Made by a program: the position numbers and the translations under genes
The notes under the pieces: model-generated
Seen by the model: the letters and a program-made list of their open reading frames with translations, nothing else
Databases searched by the model: none
Told to the model about the DNA's origin: nothing
In this document: positions 25,383 to 37,300 of the stretch, one piece after another
How positions within the stretch are numbered: position 1 is the stretch's first letter
Layout: the number at the start of each line of letters is the position of its first letter
From: Paracyclopina nana
Taxonomy: Eukaryota > Arthropoda > Copepoda > Cyclopoida > Cyclopettidae
Direction of reading: 5' to 3'
DNA: 64,000 bases
Assembly: GCA_019096065.1 (NCBI GenBank)
Contig: JAGUCH010000002.1
Location: 6,088,501-6,152,500, forward strand

Positions 25383-28300
25383 TTAGAGCCCAATGGTATA
25401 TGATCTCCCGTTAGGATTGTGAATAGGAACAGAGACTGGCTTTGTTATACACCATTCGTACCACACTTGCTTGGCATTATTGAGCCTCCAAAAATGCAAC
25501 TCAACTTCAGCACCCTTGCTTAGCTTAATGGGAGCCCTCAGGGGAATGAATATTGCAAACCAACTAAACATTCCTGAAAAATGAGATTGTAAAAGGCTTT
25601 CGAAGAAATAGCACTAAAAGCAAGTAATTTACCAGGCGAATGAGTGGAAGGGTTAATGCTTATCATAACATCCTTGTACAAAGTGCACTCAAAGTAGCCT
25701 CCAAATCCGTGGAGTTCGCTGTCCATATTGATTTTGAAGGTTTTTACCTCATATCTAGAACATTGGGAGAAACTAATGAAAAGTAATTGCTAGCATGTTA
25801 TCAACGAATTCTCATACCTAGTTGTATCAATGGCTCCTTTGTAAGGATGCTCGAATGTAAAGAGAGGTTGAGGCTCGGCTAATTCTGTTCTGTTTTGCAA
25901 ATGCACCACATATGGAGTCTCAAAATGGCAGTTGGGATTTTTCTCTGGATCAGCCGATCCCCTCACTTCCTGGTATAGCTTTGGAGACTGCAGTGGTCCC
26001 ACAAAAGAGGTGTAAGAGCTTGGTATGCTGATAGCATCTTCTTTGAACAAATGTTGCGCATCATAAAGGCACTCCGGACTAAGCTCATTGTCACCGAAGG
26101 AGCCAAGAAGCTCAGAAACCACAATATCAGCTCTAGTTCCGTTTGATTTCCATTCTCTCATGTCAGAAAAGACAACTTCGACTTTGTCCCCCCATTCTTC
26201 ATCTTTCCTGGTCAAGAGGGTGACCACTGCATTAGTGTTCTTTTCGACAGCAATCACTTTGATTTTTCTTCCGCTCAATTCGGCAGCCTAAGAGATACAA
26301 AAGTCAATCGTAAGTAATTTAAAGTAGGCTTTCCACATGCAGGATTTGTACTTGAGGTGATTATAATAAACTTTATATGATGGAAAGTAATTTTCGCATG
26401 TATAATTCAGTTTACCAATTCGTCTCAGTTCATATAACTACACATATATAAAGGCTCTGACGTTTTACTTTATCAAGTGACACACATTATAAAGTATTTT
26501 ATAAGGTGTGTTGCTACTCTGTTTGACCAGATATTGTCCAAGAAGTAAATCCCATTGCAGAAAAAAGGAGAAAAAATGCCTTGCATGGGGATTGAACCCT
26601 GATCATCTAGATTAGGAATCCGACGCTCTACTGACTGAGCTACCAATACAGATAGAAAAAATTGTTGTTAGAATCCCTTTTTATTCTTCTTCTAAGCTGA
26701 GCTAAGTTCAGCAGAGGAGTAGAGTCTCTATCAGAGATACCAGACAAAACTTGATCTAACACATCTTTTAGCTTCAAAAAGTGCCAAATTCAAAATGCAC
26801 ACTTTTTAAGTGATTCATTAACACTTTCAACTACTCTTGCACTAGTGAAGGCCTCTCGACCCAAGCCCTCAAAGTAATGGATCAAATGCTAAGTCAAGAT
26901 TGCCTAGTCTGGTAACTTCATTAACATTTGAAAATTACTTTCCATCATATAAAATCGTATATATATGTAAACAAATTACAAAACATGCTGACAAAATATC
27001 TGAGCTCATTTTGTAAGTAAAAATCTTGTAGCATTACTTGGCTCTCGCAAGCTCGAGCCCGCAAAGTTGCCACTCGATTTTTACTTTACAAAATTTGCTC
27101 AGCTGTTTTATTAGCTTGTTTTATAAATTGTTTACATATATAAATAGATATAATTACGCTAAGGGAAGAGAATTATTATTGATTAAGACGCGCCTCAACA
27201 ATCCCTTGAGCAGTAGCACAGAAACTGTTGCAGGACAAGCTCCTGGAGGATGAGAGGACTCGAATCCAGGATCGAGAACGATGAGAAGCTTCAACCGATA
27301 ACCTTACTACAACCTTATTGATCAAGGCTGCAAATAAAGACAAGTTATACACGAATTCAAAATGGATACTTAGAATTGATAAAGATGATTTTGACAAGTA
27401 CAAAGTAGTGTATTATTCGGTTTTCGGTAAGCAAGTGAAGTACAATATTCTCAGCGTAATACAAGAAAAGTTGGGTGCTCAGTGCTGCGCAGCGAGGATC
27501 GAAGGAAGAGGTCGAGCCGTAACATTTCTCCCCCCAACGACCTCCATTCGGCCTCCGAGGTCGTTCCCAGATCAGCGAATGATACATTGAGTATCGTTGC
27601 GAGCGAGGGCGGTAAGATACAGCCTGCCATCGTCCAACACGTCCTCGAGGGCAGAGGTCTTGCGCACTACGACCTCGAACCGTCCACTCTCATTCTTTCT
27701 CCAAGACCAATCCAATCCCGTCAGCATGCCCATCGCATAATAATTAAGAGGGGCGCAGAGCACAAAATCGTTGAAAAGCGTGAGGTAAGAAAACCTGAGG
27801 TGATCCGAGGCCGTGTGGCCGTTGCCGTCGCACGTGGAGCACCTTTCGAGCATCAAGGGGCAGACAGCAATAACGTGCTCAGTGGATCCACAAGGAGGGT
27901 AGATGTACCTTCGCTTGGCCTTCATACAGGGCAGGACGGGCTCAGGAGGAGGTACTGGCTCCAAAGGCAGCACAGTGGCCTCTACGCCGACGTCGAGCAT
28001 CTCCTCGCTCCCATCATCACCCTTTTCTTCCTGCGGTTGATCATTGGCAATGGTGATCTGGAGCGTACGCATCAGCAGTCTCGCATCTCCCCCCGTTTCG
28101 GGGAGAGTCTTCTTTTCTTGGCTAGGAGCGTCAGCCTCTACTCCTTCTTCATGTTCAAGGGAGTCATCTCCCGCGCCAGCGGGGTCCAAAAAGTGGGACG
28201 AGGAGCCACACAAATGGCAGTGCTCCGGGAAGGCTGCGCCCAATGCCAGAGCACTATTGAGCAGGTCATCGAAATCAACCTTATGATAGGGGACGCCCTC

Positions 28301-31300
28301 AAAATAAGCATCCAGGTCTGCCCTGAGGGCTGGAGAGGCTGCGAACGGATCAGGTTTGTACAGATTACAAATGAAGGAGGCCCTGACAACTTTAGGGTTG
28401 TTAACCGTCTCGGTTCCTTCTCGGTAGAGCATGTAGGCTACTCCAGGCTTGTCGTTATCTTCGTCCATAAACTCCTTGAATCCAAATGGCCTCGTATTGG
28501 CCTCGGTTTTAGACTGGAAATCTGCTGCGCTGTGCCGACCTTTCAGGAGGGCCAAAATGTAAGCCACATACCTGTTGGCGTCGGCTTGCTCCTCACAATT
28601 GAATATGTCCATCAATCTTGCCGCCAGCCTGGTGATGAGGACCATTGGGAGCGCCACCGTGTGGAAGACATAATAAATAAGCCCTCCATGCCACTTATTC
28701 ATGGATTTGGAGAAATCAGCTCTTGGCAAGCTGATCTCCAAGACGTCATTGTCGATCTTCACGTCTGGTCGATCCTGAACATCTTGTCGGGGAGCCTTTC
28801 GCCGGTCGAACTTGTTTTCCTTCTCGTCCTCGATGGATTTCCCATGGAAGACTCTGATCGTGCAGGGCAACTTCAGCCTCTGGGAAGCATAAGCTTGACC
28901 ATTCTTCACCATGTGTGGCTGCAGCCCCGGCTGCGGGTACATGAAGGCAACCAAGTTGCTGGCCTCGCAGGCGCTGGTGACAGTGACATGTATCAGATGG
29001 AGTCTTCTGACATGATCACCAACGTTCCATTGGATCTTGTAAATACGAGGATCGGCCAGAATGTCGGCAATGCATTGAGGGACATGCATGCCTAACACGG
29101 GTTCGCCTATGCCCCCAAAATTGATGGTGAAGACCACAGAGACCCCATTTGGGGCCATAATAGTAAGAGTGGTGAAGGCCTCTTTGGGCACTCTTACCTG
29201 CCCAAACTTGGCTGACCGATAGGCGGCAGTTGTCCAGGACGTGGTGTGGAAGGTCAAGACATTCCTCTTGCGGATGGAGTGGAAAAACTCGTCGGCTTCA
29301 AGACTCTTTCTCACCATCGGCCAGTCACTTTTGAGGTCAACGTTGACCATGTTGCGCTGCCCATCGACATATCGAAGATCCCAAGGTGCCTGGAGGGCTT
29401 TGGCATCCTTTCGTGCCATGTAAAGAGGATACCACTCCTGATAAAGATGGTCGGGTCTGAAATGCGGCAGTTCTTCTCCAGGGAAGAGACGAGGGGGCAG
29501 CTTCGATGAGCACCACAATCTAGGGCAGGGGCCGACCTCGTTTCGAGCGGCTCCTTCTAAAAAGGGCGTGACAGACTCGCAAAGGGTGGGGACATACTTT
29601 ACAGGTATTGGGACTGGACTGGGCTTGATTTGGACGGGGACGGCCCCTCCAAAGGGTGCCAGAGTGAGCTCGAACGACCTAGTGGTCCAGTCATTTCGAC
29701 TTACCATCGGAGCAGTCCCAAAGGCCATGAGTTCTAGGTCTTGAAGCCACGATCTTGCCTTATAGTTTTCCATCGCCGGAAAGCAGGCCATCAATTGAGA
29801 GATGTCTTGCCAGGAGTCATCATCATCAGCTTCTGCTTGTTGACTCACAGCCTGGACCCTGACGGCGGCCAAAGCCTTGAACAGCTCGGTGTACTTGCTG
29901 AGCGAGAGCTTGGCGGAGTCCTTGGTGGTGCAATTGGGCAGTCTCAAGGATATCCCAGTCCTGGAGAAATCAGGGGCGGTGGCAGACATGGCTAGGATTT
30001 CAGGGTGGTGCGCGGTCATGATCTCGAACACAGTCATGTTTCCTGCGGCAATACAGGCCAGTCTCATGGCATCGTTGGTGAGCGTCAACATCCTGGAGCT
30101 CCTCCTCTGACTCTCATTTCGAGGATCAGTCGCCCTTCTTGGTCCAAAATTGAGCTCGTCACCCAGAATTGCAATCCTGGGGTCCATGTAGAGAAGTTGT
30201 CTCATTGGCTCAGAGTACGTTCTGAAGTGGCGATAGAAAAGTACTCGATCAAAGTGCCACTTGTTCTTGAAACGTGAGATGACATCAGCTAGCTCTTCTT
30301 CGAACGCGTTTTCGGGATAGTCACTGATTCGAATTTCCTCCTCTGCAGTAGGCCTGGGAAGCTTGGAGAAGTGAGCCCAAGTTGTTGGAGTAGTGTTGAA
30401 CTTGGGCAAGTATTTCTCCGAGGTCCTCCTTATCGGGGCAGGAATTCGAGCGTCAAAGTTGGGCGCTTCAGTGGAGTGGTTGGAGAGTTCTTTCGGCACT
30501 TTCCCTTCTTCAGCTGCAGCTGCGGCCACTCCAGGATCTTCTCGGATAGCATCGACGCTTCTTTGCCTCTCGACTAGGACCGCCCCAGCACTGTTGGCTG
30601 CGTGCTTGGCTTTTCTTTTTTCTCTGAGGGCAGAGAGGGTCGCCACCCTCTTTTGGACTTCCTCCCACTCGGCCTCTACAGACGAATAATCTTCGGCTCG
30701 TCCCACGCTTCTCTCCAAATCCTTTCGGCGTTCATGCTCCCGGCGATAGTCTTTCGAATTTCTCGAGGAACTACGGCGGCGATCGGGGGATTCACGAGCT
30801 TCCTGCACAACGACGTTCCTACGGGGAGAATTTCGTTTAGGTGGTGACTTGGATCTCGAGCGCGTTTCGCGACTGCGTCGGTCAGCGTTTCGCTGATAGG
30901 AGCCTCGGGAGTCTCTTCTTTTCCTAGAATCGGGTCTTTCAGGTGAACGATACCTTTTTTGGCGATGTGCTCTTCCAGAGCTCGGGTGCGAACCCTCCGA
31001 GTTTCTCGGGGGTGAGGTCCACTCCTCTTCTGGGCGGTGGTGCAATTCCAGCTCGGGGGAATCTTCTCGGCGCGATCTAGACATGATTTTCTTATTCACT
31101 TTAATTATAGGTGGAAGCGGAAGGTTGAATGTTTACAAAACCGGCTGAGCTGCGTGGTGTAACGTCAGCTGTCCTTCCGTTTAGGTTTTGTGGAGCAGCG
31201 GAAATAGAACTTTTGTTCCGCTGCTAATAGGTTGCGAGTTGTGATTTATTTATTTGCGTTGTTTTTGTTCTTGGCCTCGGATTTGTACGCCAATTTTATT

Positions 31301-34300
31301 TTTCTTCTCTATTGCTTCCAGGTTCTTCTTCACCTTGGACATTACTTTGCCAGCTGAATCGTCTTTTGGCAATGTCGCGATGTCCTCCTCATTTATAGGT
31401 TGATCGAATGAGTTGTCCTCTGGAGCTTCTTCCACCACATCTATGGGGACGAGCCTACTGACTGGCCGGGTGAGCGTAACTCTTAATTTCTTTTTTCTGG
31501 GTTGTATGACAACTTTTACTCTTCGCACCGTGCCATCGATGCTCTTTTCGAGCTCGACTACTTTACCTTTTCGCCAGGTATTTCTTTTAGAGTTTTCTTC
31601 CACCAGCAACACCAGTTGTCCGACCTTCAGCTCTTTTTGGGCCTCTCTCCACTTTGGGAGGCGATGGACTTGATAAATCCATTGCGGCAGCCACCAATCC
31701 CAAACTTCCTGTAAGTATTTTTCCATCATTGCGAACCGGTGTGGGAGGGTCTTGATCTTTTCTGGGTCTATTGTTGGAAGCAACTCCCCTGGGGGCCCTT
31801 GGGTTAGGAAGTGGCTTGGCGTTAGTATCTCTCCATCCATTTCGGCTATTGGTCTGGAGTTAACTATTCCTGCTGCCTTTGCGGTTAACGTATTGAACTC
31901 GTCAGTGTGGAAAGAGTACTTTCTAAATTTTGCGAACATGGCCCTTTTCCATAGTTTTATGGCGCTTTCTCCAAGTCCGTTGAAGTTGGGGCCGTATGGT
32001 GGGGAGAATGTCCAATTTTTGACCCCTATATCCTCCCCCCATCTTCTCAACGACTCCCAGTTGAGAGATGCAATCTGGTCCAATAGTTCTTCATGTCGGT
32101 AATCTTTCCACAGGTCCTTCACTGCCTTTACGAAGCTGCTCTGATTGTCGGATCGTATGGATTTGGGCGTTCCTCTGACTGCTGTGAACCTTGTGAGCGC
32201 ATTTATGACAGATTCGGTCTTGACATCTTCTACTGTCTCGGCGTGGATTGCCTTGGTGTGCCTACATATGATGATCAGCACCCAGCGTTTAACTGTAGAT
32301 CTGCCTTGTATAACTTCAAAGGGGCCAGCGAAGTCGATTGCCACATGCTTGAACGGAAGAATTTCTTGCAGTGAGACTGCGTTTGGTGGAAGATTGGCCA
32401 TTTTGGGTTGGATTGGGGCTCGTTTTTTGTGTTGGCACACGATGCATTTTGCCACAACCTTTTCGGTGAGTCGACTTCCATTAATTACCCAGTATTGACT
32501 TCTTACAGTGTTTAACAAGGATCTTTTGCCTCCTCCGTGCCCAATTTGCTCGTGGTACATATTCAATATTTTTTGAGTGGCTGCAGTGGGTGGCAGGATG
32601 ATTCTGGACCTGGCGAGCCATTTGACTCCTAAGTTTTCAGTGCGGCCTTCCGTTCGAAGTTCTCCCAGCTTGCCCACGACGACATTCAGTCCAGCCAATT
32701 GGCTTTTCTTGGGGAAGTGGCCATACTTCAATAGATGATCGATTTCGCCTGCAAAATATTTTTGTTGATCCACTGCGATCGCGAGGATTTCAGCTCTTTC
32801 TATAGCGGGACTTGGCGTTGTAAGTGGCTTTGCCAATTTGTTGTTTTTTCGATTTTTTGCTTTTTCCAGGCACTTGTGGACGTACGTGAGCACATACCCC
32901 ATGATTCTGGTTTGCTTCTTGTGGTCGGAGTAATTGATTTCGTGATCGCCCAAGTTGCTGTTCCTCAGCCTGAGGATGGTTCCTCTAAGCTCTTTCAGCT
33001 GGGCGGTGAGGACGACGTGTTCCTCATTAGGATCTGCCATGTGGGTGGTAAGTATTGTCTTTTCTTCTTCAGTAATATTACTTGGAAGTAAGTCATCGTC
33101 AGTTGTTTCAGGTTGCCATATTGGGTACTCGTCTGGGTCTAATGTCAGCCAATCGGGGCCTTTCGCCCATATTGGCATGAGCTGCAAGTCTTTGGCAGTG
33201 GCTCCTCGTGTTGGAATATCTGCAGAATTCTCCTTTCCTGGAACGTGGGACCAAGTGAAGAGCTGGGTTAGGGCGTGAATCTCGCTGACTCTTCTTCCTA
33301 CAAATACCTTCCAGGCGGACCCAGGTTTGCATATCCAAGTAAGAACACATTTCGAGTCGGTGAAAAAGAAGACACGACGGTAAGAATTGGTTAGGGTTTT
33401 TATTATTCTTTTTGACAGACGTGCTCCCAATAAAGCTCCCATAAGTTCTAATTCTGGAATGGATCTTCTTTCTGCCAGGGGGGCCAGCCTCCTCCTGGAC
33501 ATCAACAGGTTGCAATCCACGGTGCCGTTCTCATATTCGACCCTGATGTAGGCACAGGCAGCGTAGGCCTTTTCTGACGCGTCGGAGAAGATGATTAGGT
33601 CTTGGGTTTTGCAGGCTCCCTTTCTGATGGCTCTGGGGAACTTGACCCCCTGCAAGTCGGACAGTGAGTCAATTGTGGCTTTCCAGTTGTTCAGAATCTC
33701 ATCTACCTCAGCGCTTTTTAGTCCTACTAAGTCGGTGTCCCAATCAATGTGTAGGACCAGCTTCATGGCGCACATTTGTTGCATTGCTAGCCTCAAGGGT
33801 AAAGTGATGGGGTCAACCAAGCCTAAGGGGTCAAATATTTTGGCGGCCACAGAAGCTAGCTTTCTCATGGTGATGATTCCTTCTCTTTTCGAGGAAAGAT
33901 CGGGAACTTCGAAGAATATTTCATCCCTTTTGAAGTTGATGGCAAGTCCCAGTGCTTTGGTCTTCACATCCACGTTGGGCGTGGCCGTCCATGAGGGGTC
34001 GAGTTTTTCTTCTGCCAAGTCCTTAAGAGCTTCTGGGTGGCTGCTCATCCATTTTCTCAGGGGCAAATGTGCTGGCTCCATCAAATCATTGCATTGCTTT
34101 ACAATTTCTCTGGCCTCATCAACCGTTTCGGCAGTGGTAATAAGATCGTCCATGTAGATATCTCTTAGGATGGCCTTGGAAGCTAGTGGAAATTGGTTCT
34201 CGTTTGTTAAGGCATGATGTTGAAGGGCAAAAATGGCCATGCAAGGTGAGGCTCGTGCTCCGAAGATGAGTGTGATGGGCTCGTAGTATTTTCCTTCCCA

Positions 34301-37300
34301 TAAGAACCTGAAGTATTTTCTATGTTCTTCTGGGATGAGGAACTGGCGAAACATCTTTTGAATGTCCGCAACCACTGCCACTGGCTTGTCCCTGAGCCTG
34401 AGGAGTACATCCAGAAGCTCCGCTAACAAATTTGGTCCCTCTAGCTGAGCGTCATTTAGACTTTGCCCGTTTGCTCCTTTTCTACTGCCATCATACACTA
34501 CTCGTAGTGGAGTCGTGCTCTTATCAGGCCTGTCCACTGTCAGCCAGTTGAGGTAGAATCCTTTCCATATGTCTTCCACGTTAGGGTTGATCTCACGTAC
34601 AAATCCTCTTTCCACATCCTTTCGGATTTCTTCTGTGGCCTTTGCGTGCATTTCAGGGTTTTTCTTTTTTAATCTGGCTTCGAAAGCCTCCGTGGCTGGC
34701 TTCACCTCTTTCAGGTTACATATTAGCTTTTCTGGCTGGCCTTCTTTCCAAGTTACGGGGACTTGATATCTGCCAGTACTGTCTCTCGTGATTCCTTTTT
34801 TCAGCGTATCCAGGGCGTACTGCTGATTTTTATTGAGTCTTGGTAGGTGCTCCTCCCCCCCTTTGATCCCCACAAGATCAAAGTTCCACAGTGACTGGAG
34901 CACTTTTGTTGGGTCCATTGAGAAATAGAATTTGTCGTCTTCTTCTAAGGCAATGCTTGCCATTAGTTTCATGGCCTCTTCATGTTTCTTTGGCTTTTCG
35001 CCGTAGACGCACACTTTTCCCAGTTTCGTTTCGAATATATAGGGCTTGCCTTTTTGTGTTTCTGGCCTTTTTGGGATCATCCAGTCGAAGTGCTCTATTC
35101 CAATTATAATATCGATGGATCCAGGCTGCACATAGTCTGGAAAGGTTTCGTGTAGCAGTTCTGGGAATTGTTCCGCTAGATCCTTTGGAAGTGTAGGTCT
35201 GACTCCGTCAATCAAGGTCTCAGATGTGCTCACCACTATGACTTCTTCGTCTTTTGGGTTGATTGTGCTCCTTAGCAGGACTGGAGCCAGGGAGGACTGA
35301 ATTCTCTTGGTACTGTCCAGAGTTCGGATTAGTTGATTTTGATTTATTCTTTCAAGGCCCAGATGATTAGCTATTGCAGCTCGCAAGAAGGTTCCTTCCG
35401 CCCCTGTATCGAGCAGAGCGTTGACCTTTATTTGAAGATGTGGCTTCTTCGGATTGGCTAAGATGACCGGGGCTACTTGATAGGTGATTTTCTTCAGTGA
35501 TTTTGGCATAGGGATGTTGTTGTGGGCTATCAGGGTGTCTTCAGGGTCATATGTTGCTATTGACATCACATTGGAACCCGATGGGCTATTGGTGTAGTTT
35601 TCCTGATTATTCTCGGTTCTGGTTTTGGGCCCACTGATTGTAGATTTGTCAGGCAAGTTGTTTGGGTTGCCTCGATCATTTCGATCTCGTGGCTTTCCCA
35701 GGTCGTCATCGTCCGGATTTCTCATTTCCACTTCAAGCCCCCTGCAAAGCAAAGTGTGATGAGACTTTTTGCTGCAGGTTCTGCACGACCAATCCAGTTC
35801 GCACTTGGCTCTGGAATGTCTGCCCATGAGGCATCTGAAGCAAGTTCTAGACTTTTTGACGAAGCTTCTTCTATCACTTAGATTCATTTTTTTGAACGGA
35901 GCACATCTCCAGAGGGGGTGCTTTTCATTGACGCACATGGGGCATGAAGTGTACGGGTTGAGATGCGGGCCCATCGTGGCTAGCAAGGTGACTGGTTCTT
36001 CATCTTCATCGCTGAAATCGCTTTCGCTTGAGTTGACGCCAGACGTGGCGAGGACTTGAGCTCCATCGGAGTAACACATGACTGAGGCCAACTGCTTTCT
36101 TGGGGGCCTGAACTCATTTCGAGCGGCCATTGGAGCAGCGGCTTTCTTTTCGTGCTGGCTAAAACGAAGGCTGTTCCTTTGATGAATTCTTTGAAGCTGC
36201 TTGCTGCACCATCTGTCGAACATCTCAAACGTGAATTGCTCCTCGCAAGTGTCTTGATATACCTCAAACGCCACCCTCGTTTGTGGATTGAAGTGTAGCC
36301 TTGCCAAGACATTGCCATAGTGGGTCCTCAGTGTTGATCCTGATATGTTGGAAAGATGAATCCTGACTTTGTTCACGGCGGCTCTGACACTGTTGATATT
36401 CTCGGCATCGGTGTTGTCAATGACTTTTATCTTTTCCAAGTCTGCGAAGGCATAATTGATTTGTCGATCTATATTGCCGTACTCATTTTCTAGTGCCAGT
36501 AGGCTGGCCTTGTAGCCAGTCTCATTTCGAGGATATATATGAATGGTTTGGTACGCAGGACCAGGCTTCCCTTTATTATAAGTGGATTGAATGAGGCGAG
36601 CTTGTTTTTCTTGGATGGTTATATTTGGATTATCATGTACAAGGTATTTGAAATCATCGATGAAGGACTGATACTCGACCGGATTTCTTCCATCGAATGT
36701 GGGGACTTCAATGGCCGACAACTTGATATTCCTGTAGCGAGTGTCCGTGGAGGTTGAGTAAGATGGGCTCGGCCTCGGTCCTGGCAGGTAGTATTGCTGC
36801 GGCCAAAATGAGTTCGCCTGATGTCCTCGATCATTAGGGGGTCCAGCATCGTTGCCAGAGTTGCCAGGGGGACCAGATGGACCAGGTGGGCCCGGAGGAC
36901 CAGGTGGGCCGTGTGGAGGCCCCGAGGGTGGACCCGAAGGCTGACCTGATGGTGGTGGGCCTGACGGAGGCTGTGGTTGCCCTGGTGCATCTGGAGGTTG
37001 ACCAGGCGGGCCGGAGTATCCTCTGGACGAACTTGATTGTGGAGGCTCTTGCGTTCCAGCACTCTCACCCATGGGCCTCATTGTTGAGACTTGAGCTGCA
37101 TATGTGTTGTCAGGCAGAGTGGCGAATGCTTGCAACGGTGCATTTGGAGGCAGTCCTCTGGAGTAAGTATTTGCAGAGACGGAGCTTCCAGAGTAATTTT
37201 GCTGCCCTCTTTCGAACAAGTCGGGGAAATTTGGAGTACCTGACGTTGAGCTCGCCCAATCACGCTGCGGCTCTGCTGCGGTGGGCCCTGGAGGTGGTCT

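Noticed and set aside
27482..29095. 537-codon plus-strand frame
   Set aside because: Antisense to the retrotransposon's second ORF, including its LTR; composition is that of a shadow frame.
27572..31099. Second retrotransposon ORF as an envelope protein
   Set aside because: No signal peptide, transmembrane segment or furin-type site; instead SR-rich and zinc-knuckle-like sequence.
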